A stretch of 64,000 bases of DNA from assembly GCA_028023455.1 (NCBI GenBank), contig JAQFVV010012400.1, forward strand, positions 14,575,748 through 14,639,747, in the 5' to 3' direction. This document shows, in pieces, positions 23,498-35,039 of this stretch. A program made the position numbers and the translations under genes. The stretch's first letter is position 1; each line of letters begins with the position of its first letter. The notes beneath the pieces were generated by a model. That model made no database searches and was not told the origin of the DNA. It saw only the letters and a program-made list of their open reading frames with translations. This stretch comes from Epiperipatus broadwayi (taxonomy: Eukaryota; Onychophora; Udeonychophora; Euonychophora; Peripatidae).

Positions 23498-24856
23498 CTG
23501 GATAATAATAAAAAAAAGTATATATTTTATAGCTAAAAATATATATCTAAAAGACATTACATATAATTTATAATTAAAAAAGTTGTATCCTCATTCAATT
23601 ATTATTTTTTGAAATAATGTCAAATTATTATCATCTTCATTATATAAATATTAAAAAAAAAAATTAAATCAATGCTAAAGGTAAAGAACTATGTTGTACT
23701 CTCCTGACCAGTGATGAGGCTGCATTACAAGTGTATGTTACTCAATTGGTTGATACTCATTTGCTTGATCCTAATTCTCCAGTGAAAAATAATTGGACAC
23801 TCAACTAAATACTAACACTGAATGGCTAGCTGGACTTGATACAAAGCTATTATTTGAAAAATCCTGTACTTAACAAAAAAATGTACATTTATTTGGGATT
23901 TGAATTCCAATTCAGGGGCACAGCATGCTAATGGGTCTGAGCACTTTGTCGTGAGACCTTTAAAGCAAATTCTGCTGGAACTTATCAAATGAATGTTTTT
24001 ATATAGTTCTATGATTTTTAGCAAACTTGACCAAAATTATATTAATACTTTAATAAAGTAACAATATTTTTTAAAAACATAAAATATATATTTCATTTTA
24101 TTTGCAAGCAGCTAATCTGCATTATGTTAACATAAATATTAAAACTCTAATAATGAAAAGTAGATTACACCCTAAATTAATCTACAAGTGTACAACTTTA
24201 AAAATAATTTACCAAATTTTAGATAAATAATTCAGAATTATTAATAACTATTTATTAGATTAAAATGAGCTAAGATATAGACTTTAAACTTAGTTAAAGG
24301 TTGATATGCCCTTTACTATAAATCCAGACTTAAATTCATGACAGCTTGAATAAATTCTGTTATCAATTAATACTGATAATTTCTGAAAATCTCTGTTATC
24401 CACAAATAGTCTCATTTGACTGGATTGCCATGGAGAGAGATTAGCACAAAGGTAAATAATTTTATCAAAGTATTTGGTTGACAAAGACCTATACTATGAG
24501 TGAAAATGTTAAACCAAAAGAAATTTTAATTTGAAGGTACAATACTAAATTTTATTAATAATTGCTTATATTTTATTCTGTGACTTATTAATTGAACAAA
24601 TATTATAATTCAGAAAAATCTTAATAAAATTAACAAAAAGTTTGTTCAATTTGGCTCATGCATATATAGATAGATTAAAATGCCTAATTATGAACATTAG
24701 AAAAAAACAACAACTTCAATATCTGTTTTTTAATCGTCACAATATTTTAGAATGAAGACATTTCAAAAATGAATATACGCATTACTGATATTACCTGGAG
24801 ATAATATTCTTGACAGTAGTGCAATGCAGGCTGTTAAAATAAATTCTTTGTGTCAA

Positions 24857-24928
24857 GTGTTGGTAGCCTGGTGGTTAGCATAGCTGCCTTCCAAGCAGCT
24901 GGCCCGGGTTCGCTTCCCGATCAACACA
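24857..24928 (+). tRNA. tRNA-Gly(UCC)-like sequence, probably a pseudogene or SINE head
   Basis: The 72-nt segment has a 7-bp acceptor stem (GTGTTGG with TCAACAC), a perfect anticodon stem (GCTGC with GCAGC) around loop CTTCCAA with anticodon TCC, an A-box-like TAGCCTGGTGG and a B-box-like GGTTCGCTTCC. The T stem has one mismatch at its base and the D stem is poor. Fourteen bases later comes a run of 12 A, as in a retroposed tRNA-derived SINE. A functional tRNA-Gly gene is less likely but not excluded. Confidence 0.6.
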
Positions 24929-24940
24929 TTTGACATATGA

Positions 24941-26816
24941 AAAAAAAAAAAATTTTTGTGTATGTACATCTAATTTTTAAAAAACATTATTTGATTAAGT
25001 GTGGGACATGGGTAGTTCTACATATGAAATAGAAAGTAAATTGTGTTAAAATTTCATCAAATAAATTACATTCTATAATAATCAAATTTTCATGTCTGTA
25101 GTACTATATTACATAGACATCTAAACTATCCCATCAGAGATCTTTCAATGGTCTCAAAAGTAATTAAGGTTATAAATTCATAAATCAAGATTATTAATTT
25201 AACTTTTATTTTTAATTTTATTTATTAGAATGTAACAGTATGTGTGCCCGTTACACTATATTCATTATAAATTTTGTGTTTTATTAGATTTTTTTTATTA
25301 TAAAATTAGCAGATGATGATAGAATATTTGTTTATTATATATTGGTCTAAACGGTGGAGTCGCATAAAAAATGCTTTCATCAAGAGAAATGATGCATGAG
25401 TTAATTTGATCATAGAGGAAGTTTTAAAATATTTCATTTAAGTCTCAATAATTTTTAATATTAAACAATACTATTTTTTAGTCACTAGCTGAACAAATAT
25501 AACATAAATTATTGAAAAAGTATGATTATTTTTTTGAGTATGACATAGTAAATCACAAATGTACTAGACCTCTCTTTCAATCAATTTGATGTAACATTCA
25601 TTCTGAATTTCTATTGTTTAATATGATCAATTGCTAACCACACAACCTGACATCTGTTGTGGTTTCTTTATTACAAATTTGGCTAAAGAAACTTTCTCTG
25701 AACCACAGCTCAAGCTAAATTCATCACATGTTGTAATATTTAGCAATTATTTAATTTTTTTTACTTTATTCAAGTTATGATAAAACAAGAATTCTCTACT
25801 TTAGTGCCATCTATAGTAAAGTTGAGCAATCAGTGATTGCAAGATGATAGTGTATATTTAAATCTTTATCCCCAGATGGGTTTCTGGTTTTGAAGTTTAA
25901 GGGTTTTAGTTTGAATAATAAAATGGTGTTATGGATGTTTTCTAGATGCATAAACTGTATTTTTCCAGCTTTGATTTTTAAGACTCAATAATAAAAGCAA
26001 AAGCCAAAAATCAATCTGGTATAGAAATTTAAATGCATGATTATATTAATTTCCCAACCTTACTATAGATGCATTAAAATAGAGTGTTTTTGTTTAATAT
26101 TATTTATCCTAGTAATTTCAATCATTTACCAGTTTTGATATTTTTTGTAATCTTTCTTTTAATGAAATCTTTTGTTCCAATTTTTAAATTCTCAAAATAA
26201 ATTCCATATTTCCCCACCTCAATATTTTCATAGAGTTCAAAATATTTATTACAATAACACATCTTAACTTTTAGTCCTTTTCTTAATATCTTTTGCTATG
26301 TAAGAAACTTTTCTTTCTAATTTTTTCATTGGGCACATATTTTACAACCTATTTGATTTCATTTTTCCTTATAATATTCATTTCATGAGTTTCTCTCTTT
26401 TAGCAATTGCATCTAAAAGATCTACAATTCATCATTATTTCAAAAATACCCGAAGGTTTTTTTTTGCTGTTGTTGTAAAAATCTATCTTTTACTTCAATA
26501 ATTACTTTATATGGACAAAGTAATTTAGAGCTTCAATATTCTAATCCATACCTATTTTTCTTTGTAAATCTTTTCTACATCTTTCTTGTTTCTTGTAACA
26601 TTTTCAATAAAATTCTTTCACACAATTTTCGTATTTTTGTAACCTCTTCTTGCCTCAATCACAAGTACATAACATTTTGCAGTCATTTTCACACCTCAAT
26701 GTTTTATTTTAAATATCTCATAGCTGATTTTAAAATGGATGTTTATATTCGATACTACATTATTTTCTTTTAATGATGCAATTTACTACTTTTTAAAATG
26801 TAATAAACTTTTAGTT
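24941..26816. other. Intron 2, AT-rich part
   Basis: No recognisable gene. It consists of AT-rich intronic DNA without clear repeats or open frames of note. Confidence 0.4.
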
Positions 26817-27195
26817 ATTATAAACAATGAGGATTGCCAATTCCTCAACAAGCTTTGTGATAAATGCTTAGCCAGAGCAAGCATTTAAAATATCTCTGTC
26901 AGGAACCCCTCCCCCCCTTCCAAACCCCTGACCATGGTTTCATGCTTTGGCACTCCTCAGAGAAGTGCCAGGGTAGGTTCAGACACTAGATCTAAAAAAA
27001 AACTACCCTGGCACCTCTCTGAGGAGTGCCAAAGCACGAAACCATGGTCAGGGGTTTGGGGGGGGATTTCCTGAAAGATATTTTAAATGCTTGCTCTGGC
27101 TAAGCATTTATCACAAAGCTTGTTGAGGAATTGGCAATCCTCATTGTTTATAACTTACAAACTTAAGAGAATAGGGTCATGTGATCTATGACTCT
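26817..27195. mobile_element. Long foldback element (about 160-bp arms)
   Basis: The left arm runs from TTATAAACAATGAGGATTGC through ATGCTTAGCCAGAGCAAGC and TTTGGCACTCCTCAGAGA to GTGCCAGGGTAG. The right arm is its near-exact complement, after a spacer of about 26 bp containing GTTCAGACACTAGATCT. The right end continues past the arm to GGGTCATGTGATCTATGACT, which also opens the related half-element at 30190, so the left end here appears truncated. Runs of C in one arm match runs of G in the other. No coding capacity. Confidence 0.85.
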
Positions 27196-30187
27196 TAATT
27201 TGACTAATTTTAGTTATTATTTTTTAAAACAAATTAATCTCAGATCTTATCACCCATTCCCTAACTGTTTTTAAAATCAACTCTGAGAAATAAAATCGAA
27301 TCTAAATGGTTATTCAGAATTTATTATTATTTTGACGATCAGTAACATTACAATTCATTGAGATATGATGGGAGAGGGGATTTGACTTTTCAACTCTCTG
27401 TTTGTTTGCTCGAATTTCAACAATCTTTTCTACTTTAATTAATAAGCCATTATCATTAAGTAGTGGAGCTTTAACCATAATTACTAACGTTACATCATTA
27501 TAAATGCCATCATTATTACCTAAATGAGTTACAAGATATATTAAACTGTAGTAACATCTGATTATAGTAAAAGAAAGTTTTAAAAAAATCATTTTAAACT
27601 ACGAAAAAGCAGTTTATTCATGATATAGCATTGTAGTTTGGGATAACTTTTAGCACTTTACATTTTTTTCTAGGATGTATGATACATTTTAAAAATCTCC
27701 TGCTACAATTTGTAATGAGTAATTTTTTTTTTTTTTTGAGATTAAGGTGTGTACATGTGTGAATTTATCTCTAAATCAACAAACATGAAGTTTGTAATAC
27801 TTTAAATTTTTAAAAATAGATTTCAGAAGTGAATAAAAAAATGGAGGTATTACTTAATAAGTTTTTATTGAGTTATTTTGATTATATAAAATATATATAT
27901 CTGTAACAACTACAACATCATTTCTTTCATTTTTAAAGAATATAGTGGTATTTGATATAATTAAGGTTCTAAATTTGATTTTTTAAAAAAATTATAAGCA
28001 TTATTTAAAATAAATATTATAATATTTGTACATACCCCCCCAATACATTTCAAAAAATGGTGAAATAAAATTATGGTACTTGTATATTAGATCTGCTGTG
28101 ATGAAAGTTGATAGCACAAACAAATGTATAAAGATTGAATTTAAACACATTTTAAATGTTGTAAAAATGAAAATAATTACTTTTTCATGTGAATATTAGA
28201 TAATATTCCAATCATGAGAAAGTTGTTACTCAAAAATGCTGATTTTGCTGCTAATTTTAAAATATGCTGTGATGTCATGAAAAAATGCTGGAATGACTAA
28301 TCAATTATCTGGTAAAAGTAAGGTATACACATGATTTACTATCCAGCTTTAATTCCTGCTGAGTGAATTTTCTGAATAACTTTTTATCAATGAAATGATT
28401 GGAATTTGGGAACTGCCCACTATCGAAGAGTATGCAGTCCACTACTTTCAAAAATGGTCATAGACTGAAATAACTATCTGCGAGAAGTTGATGTGTGAAT
28501 TGTGTTATACAAGAAAAATGCAAAATCCTACAAAAATGATGACTTGCAAGCTGCTGGAATATGAACATTTTCATTTCAGCTACATTTTCATTTTTCAGAC
28601 ATAAGAAAACTTCAATCTGCCCCAGTGATTGTAAATCTTGCTATTTTTAATTGGAATAAATGTATAAAAGTTTAGTTGTAACATAATTTCTCGCAAAAAA
28701 ACAAAACAACAACAACAAACAAATATGTTTGTTTATTTCCAGTAAATAAAGTTATAGATCACCATTTTGTACAAAATAAGGCCAGTTCTCAACATTTTTT
28801 GATCGCAAAGTTAGAAAGTTATTACCAGACTAATACATATGTGATACTTCACAGCAGGTCTAAAAAGATATAAAATTACTTCTATTTAGAATGGAATAAA
28901 TACCACTTCTAACTGAGTTCAGTTTTCTTAAAAATAATCAAATTTGATTTTTTAAATTGTAAATTAATAATATTAGTAGAAAAAAAATAGCCATAGGTTG
29001 CAAAAAAAAAAAAAAAATAGAAATAAAATTATTTATATTTAAATTGCAGAATATAATATATTGCTAAATCCTAAAAAAGGGGCATAAAACTTACTCTATG
29101 CAAGCAAAATTCAAACTAATTGTATTTTGGAAAATACAGATATATTTACAAAGACAGTAAGATGGACACACATTCAATTTATAAAGTTCTATAAAATTAA
29201 GGTATATGAAAATTTCTAGCATCATCACATACTACTTGTGCCAATGAAAGTTAAGATTAATTATTATGTACATATCATATACGATTGTGGTAAAATATAT
29301 GGATGTTTTAAAGATTTGGAAGATCTACAATGGAGATTAGGATAATTAGTGTTTTTTGAAACATTCTTAATCCAGTAAAAATACTAATCTAAAATGTCTT
29401 GTGAACTAACTGTGAAAATAAATAAATACTGTTTTACAATCTCATTATGTATTAATACAGAAAGATAGTAAGTTTTCAAGCAAATTTTAAAATAATTTTA
29501 TTATATTTGAAATATGAATTAATATTAATTTTGGAATGGAAAATAGTAGTATATAAAGAAGTAATCACATAAATCTTCATTATTAAAATAAAAAAAATAC
29601 TTTATATAATTAAAATGCATTATTATTCATGTCATGATTAGTTTTTGGCTATAAGTGAAAAATATATTTTTAAATTATTCACAGTGCAATATTTCATCTT
29701 GTCTAAATTAACTTTTCTATTTTTTTTTTTTTTTTTCCCATTTCAGTTCATTGCCATTGAAAAAACAGCTATTTCCATAAGTTATATCTTTTTATAACAA
29801 TATTAATGAATTCTAAAAAAATATAAGCTTACAAAAAGATGATTTAGAGGCAGAATGGTCCTAAGGAACACACAAGTAGAATAATATCATACACTAAAAA
29901 AAAAACCCTCAAAAATTCTAACACAATATGTTACCAGAAGTAGCCACTCCAAAACTCTAAAGAAGAAAAAAAAAACCCCAAACAAACAGTCACTAAAAAT
30001 AAAAAGTTGAATGATTATAGAAACCAGTAAAGTTTATATAATACAATTAGTAGAATATTATGGAATGAGAAAATTTTCACTTTGTAAATATCTTCTTCTT
30101 TTTTTTAAATAGAAAACAAAAAACTATTTTTTTCCCTAATATTTTTTAAAACCACAAAAAAAAATCTGAGAGATATGAATAGGTATT
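27196..30187. other. Intron 2, AT-rich part
   Basis: No gene is recognised. Several homopolymer A or T runs occur, for example a run of 16 T near 27724 and poly-A near 29006. A 92-codon open frame at 27592-27314 on the minus strand has no recognisable domain. Confidence 0.4.
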
Positions 30188-30672
30188 AAATAGTCAAAAT
30201 AAGAGTCATAGATCACATGACCCTATCTCTTAAGCTTGTAAGTTATAAACAATGAGGATTGCCAATTCCTCTACAAGTTTTGTGATAAATGCTTAGCCAG
30301 AGCCAGCACTTAAAATATCTCTGTCAGGAACCCCTCCCCAAATCCCTGGCCATGGTTTCATGCTTTGGCACTCCTCAGAGAGGTGTCAGAGTAGGTTCAG
30401 ACACTAGATCTAAAAATACCAATCCAAAAACAAGCACTTATCTAAAAATTATCTATTGAGTGGAAAATCTGAAATTTTCAGACATCTACATGTCTTCAAA
30501 CCCAGATATCCAACTCAAATAGCTATATGGGGCTGATAGATCTTCAGCAATACCATATATTAGTAGCCTTAGCAATATAAAATTGCATAAGACTCATGGC
30601 AGAGACTATAAATAGTCAAAATAAGAGTCATAGATCACATGACCCTATTTTTTTAAGCTTGTAAGTTATAAA
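30188..30672. repeat. Half-copy of the foldback element plus a direct repeat of its end
   Basis: From 30192 the sequence reads AGTCATAGATCACATGACCC, then AAGCTTGTAAGTTATAAACAATG and the same arm as at 26817 (GATTGCCAATTCCTC, GCTTAGCCAGAGCCAGC, CATGCTTTGGCACTCC), ending at CAGACACTAGATCT, the spacer. The inverted second arm is missing. The outer segment (AAATAGTCAAAATAAGAGTC through TTGTAAGTTATAAA) occurs again at 30610-30671. So one arm is followed by unique DNA and then a second copy of the terminus. Confidence 0.75.
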
Positions 30673-33479
30673 ATTTATCAAATTTACCCCCCCCCCCCTT
30701 ATCATTTAATTATTTATCAAAGATCAAGTCAAATAAATGATAGAATTAAGATCACACAAAAAAGGGCATGTTCTCTCTCTTAAATTACTTTTCATAATGT
30801 TTTAAACTGTGATTCCAATAATATTCTGAAAATGACTGTTTAACTAAACAGTTTTTATGCCAATAAATAGTCTAGAACAGGATTGAAAAGTTTCATGTTT
30901 TCAAAAATATTCTATGATTTTTGGCTATGTTAGTCATGATGCATACACATATCAATGTTTATATCATGATTGGTCCACAACCATGGAAAAATCCAATCCA
31001 TTTTGTAAAAGGATGCATTTAGTATCAGAATACTGAGGAGCTTAATAATGTAAACACATCAAAGATTAAATGTTTTACTTACTCAGAAATATAACTGGAT
31101 GTGTTATAAAATAATTTGTGTTGGTTTATTATATGCTCTACTAGAAGTCAGGCTTACCAAGTTATACATTACATTTACTTATTTATTTCATTTGCTTTAT
31201 TAGTTATCATAAAGTTTTCGTATCTAATTTGTTTACTTTATTAGTTAGTACTGCATGAATATCTTGACCATAATATTTTTAATGCAACAAGATATTGAAT
31301 GAAGAGAGTGCACTGATATTTTTATTATTAATGTATTTGCACAAATTACTAATTCATAACTTTCACTAGTATAGCACCATCTAGAGGGTAGTATGACAAA
31401 CAGAAAAGCACACAATAATTTTTCATTATTTTAACTGCTTCTTTTTTATGCTTTCTTTTTCTTTAATAATCAACACTGGAATTATTTTTGGGAGAAATAC
31501 TAAATATTTAAATAAATATGTTGACTAAATTGATAAATATTAATTATTTTGTTAAAAATAAGTTAATGGGGGGGGGGGGAATATTAAAAGTGTCCTTCTT
31601 ATATTAATAGAATTTCTCTAAAACATTTTTTTAAAATTTCAAACTATAATTAAAGGTATTTGAATTCACTTCAATGATGGAAAGGGATATGGTATTCATG
31701 GATATTTTTATCTTTTTTTTGTTTCTGTTGATGTTTGATTGCAAATTATTTATGATTTTGGTTTTCTGCTTAGTATCTATTCTTTTGGTTGGATTTCTAG
31801 TAGAATGCATCCCATGTGGTAGTGGTGGGTGGGTGGAAAAATAGATTTATTTGTGCATCATGATATGGGGATTTAAAATTACACATTTTGCTCAAACATA
31901 TATCTAGATCATTTCTAAACACCAGTGAAATAAACAATTGCTTGGGCAACATTATCAACTAAAATTGATTATTAAAAAAAAAAAATACATTCTGATATAC
32001 ACGTATATTAAATATATATATATATATTGGATGTTATAACTCAAAGATGTTCACCTACAGCTCAAAGTAGGAGAACACCAAAATGATTTTTTTTTTTTTA
32101 CTGAAGTATGACATCATGTTTTCAAAGTTTTGGAATCACTAAACTAAAACTTTTTATAATTTAAATAAAATTTCAAGAAGTATTTACAATTTCCATGATT
32201 ATCAAAGTCTTATGTTATGACCATGAATTAAGACTTATTAATGAAATGTTTTAAATTAATCTTAAGTAAAATAATATATAATATAGTGGAGCAAAAAAAA
32301 AAAGTATTATGGCTAATGTAACCCTAACAATTTTGTTTTGTCTTTTTTTGGTTTTATGTAAATGTATATGTTAAATAATACTGATAGCCATATATTTTAA
32401 CATTCACTGTATGTATAATTATAAGACATATTATATTAAACATTTTTATATTGCTATTTTGAAATTCAAGATTTTCATTTTTCTAAAAAACAGCTCCTTG
32501 AAAATGAAAAAGGGTGGAAACCCTTTATTAACTAATTTTTTAAAATACATTTCAACTGATTATGTACCATTTCTATAAATGACATTAAACAATTAGTTGT
32601 ACTGATTATAAAACTGTTTTATTAATATGAAAAATAAAAGTTTAATGCAATATATGAAAAATATTATAATTCTATAATGTATAATGATAATATTAGATAT
32701 TGTTATTTAATATCTATATTTAATATTTATGTTTCCAGCAATCTTATAATGCTTTAAAACCCAAAAAATATATAATATTGTAAAGATATTGCAAGGCTAT
32801 GGTTGGGAAAGAAAGATTAATTTAAAGCTAAAATATCAAATTGCATAGTAATATAATATAGCCAGTTAAATATAATAGGTTATATTCAAATTTAGCATAA
32901 ATTTAGTCACACACATCTTCTAGAGAAAAAAATACATTTTAAAGAAAAAGTTTATTCATTTATTAATTAACAAATTCCAAGTAGAAAAAACTGCAGGATG
33001 TAAGATTAAAGTTTTACATAAAATAAATTGGAAATCAGAAATAAAATTTCTATTATATTGTTATGTTATTAGAATTAATTACCGTTAAAATGATCTAGTA
33101 TGCTTTGTTATAAATTTTTATTTATTTAAAAAAAAAAACGTCTACAATAACTTTTTTTTTTATAATTATGAAATTAGAATTTTCTAGAAAAAAACTTTTA
33201 TGATTCTCATGCTTGGTGTGCTGGTCAATATAGGATTTCTCTGGCGTTAGAAGCAAATGGAGCTAAATTGAATTTTGATATTTTAAAAATTTTTTTAGTT
33301 CTATTTTTCTTTATATGTGAGATTGATCTTTTGAGGGCAGCAATTATAAAAAATAATTATTGTGAATGAAAGTATAAATTGTGATCGAGAGAGTGAATTA
33401 TATGAAAGATTGAAAATTTTTGTGTTTAACTGTTTGAAAGATTTTCGTTCGCCATTTTAGGGTTAGAAGTTTTTTTTTT
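30673..33479. other. Intron 2, AT-rich part
   Basis: No gene or element is recognised. A TA microsatellite lies near 32014-32028 and a run of 11 G near 31568. Confidence 0.4.
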
Positions 33480-33974
33480 TTTTTTAAAAAAAAAGTTGTT
33501 CTTGGTGAATGTGTGATAGCGTAAGGATATTTATAAAAAAGTTTTATGTAAGTTTAATTTGGTTTAGTTAAGTTTTTTACTGAAGGTGTTTTAAATTTTA
33601 AAATAGGTATTTGTTTTGAGAAGAAAGGCAATGTTTATTTGGGAGGCCTAATGTTAGAAGATACGTGGGTATAGTTTTGCTCAGGTTTGGGAAAAAGTAA
33701 AAAAAAAAGTTTTTATTTTTCTTTATAAGGGTGTTTGAAGAATAGGAGAGGTATTTATAAAAAAGTTGTATGTAAGTTTAATTTGTTTTAGTTAAGTTTG
33801 TTACTGAAGGTTTTTTAAATTTTAAAATAAAGATAAAAGGCAACGTTACATGTGGCTATAGTTTGATCAAGTTTGGAAAAAGTAAAAAAGTTTTTTTTCT
33901 GTATAAGGGTGTTTGAAGAATAGGAGAGATATTATAAAGTCAAATATAGAATAGGTGACTTGAAAAATAAGAAT
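33480..33974 (+). repeat. 5' leader of the LINE with a near-tandem duplicated segment
   Basis: Two partial units of about 185-220 bp precede ORF1. TATTTATAAAAAAGTT(T/G)TATG, TAAGTTTAATTTG and TTTTAAATTTTAAAATA occur at about 33529-33606 and again at 33752-33830. TTTGGAAAAAGTAAAAAA and AAGGGTGTTTGAAGAATAGG occur at about 33688-33750 and at 33872-33925. Tandem 5' monomers in LINEs often carry the promoter; that role here is inference. Confidence 0.6.
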
Positions 33975-34964
33975 ATGGATTGCATTTGTATGGCACAATG
34001 TATATATGATCGACAGAAAGGAGTTAGACGAGCAATAGTAGAGTGTACAGTATGTACTGAGGTGTATCATTTGAAATGTTTAAATAAGAATAGGAAGGAT
34101 GTAACAGGTTTCTGGATATGTAGTCAGTGTGTAAATGTGATTAAAGAGGTGAGAAAATGGTTTTTAAGTGTAGGTAGTCTAGAGAGAAAGTCAGAGGAGA
34201 GGGAGCAAAATGTAGTTAAGGAAGTTAGGACAGAGTATGGTTTTAGTGGAATGTCAGGAAATATGGGTGGAGGAAGTAGTAATGCAATGGAGATGGTTAG
34301 CCAGAGAATAAATAAGATAGAGGAAGAAGTGAAGGATGTAGAAGTAAAATTAAAATTGTTAGAGAAGAAGTGTGAGGAGATAAAGGAATTATTGAGTAGA
34401 AATGATAAGGAAGAAATGGATAAGGAGGTCCAGAAGGTGGTAGAAAAGGTTACAGATGGAGTAGAGAAAGTAGGCTATGAGACAGTATTGATAGGAGATT
34501 CACTAATAAGAGAATGTGGGGATATAATTGCAAGAGAAAATAGAAGCAGGTATGTTAGAGTATGTTTGCCTGGAGCAAAAATTAGGGATGTGACAGATAA
34601 AGTAAGAAAGCAAGGTAGTAGAGATGTATATGTAATGGTAGAGACTAATAATTTGTTAGAGCCATCAGAGAAAGTAATGGATGAGTATGTAGAATTGATT
34701 AGGAATTTGAGAGATTAAAGGAAGAGTAGGAGTAGTGGGACTATTACCAAGATTTGATAAGAGGCATTTTGTTAGATAGGGCATGTTCTATAAATGAGAG
34801 TGAAAAAATTGTGTGAGAGAAATAATGTTGTGTTTGTGGATGTATGGGATTGGTTTATTGGAAAGAGGGAGTTATATAGTAAAGATGGTTTGCACTTAGG
34901 AAAACATGGAAGTGAAGTTTTAGGGAGTCTGATATTTAAAGAATATAATTCGGGAAACTTTTAA
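33975..34964 (+). pseudogene. LINE ORF1: PHD-like zinc finger, coiled coil, SGNH/GDSL esterase-like domain
   Basis: From ATG at 33975 the open frame runs to 34718. A Cys/His finger occupies residues 3-52 (C3, C5, C9, then C24-x2-C27, H32, C35, W47, C49-x2-C52), matching a PHD-type pattern. A charged coiled coil follows at about 100-150, then an SGNH-like hydrolase with LIGDSLIRE (block I, near residue 170) and VMVETNNL in place of the usual GTND-type block III. The last block, KDGLHLGKHG, is present at about 34883-34912 but in another frame, so ORF1 is broken at 34718 by stop and frameshift and originally ended near 34964. PHD plus esterase ORF1 proteins are known from CR1-like and related LINEs. 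Confidence 0.8.
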
Positions 34965-35039
34965 AGGGGGGTGGGCTTCTAAATTGTAATATTACCAAAA
35001 AGAGGAAGAATGGAGGGGATATAAGAAATAAGCAAAAAA

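Noticed and set aside
23700-23960. Possible tRNA-like repeat with GAATTCAAATCCC on the minus strand
   Set aside because: The flanking sequence does not form tRNA stems and no second copy was found in the window.
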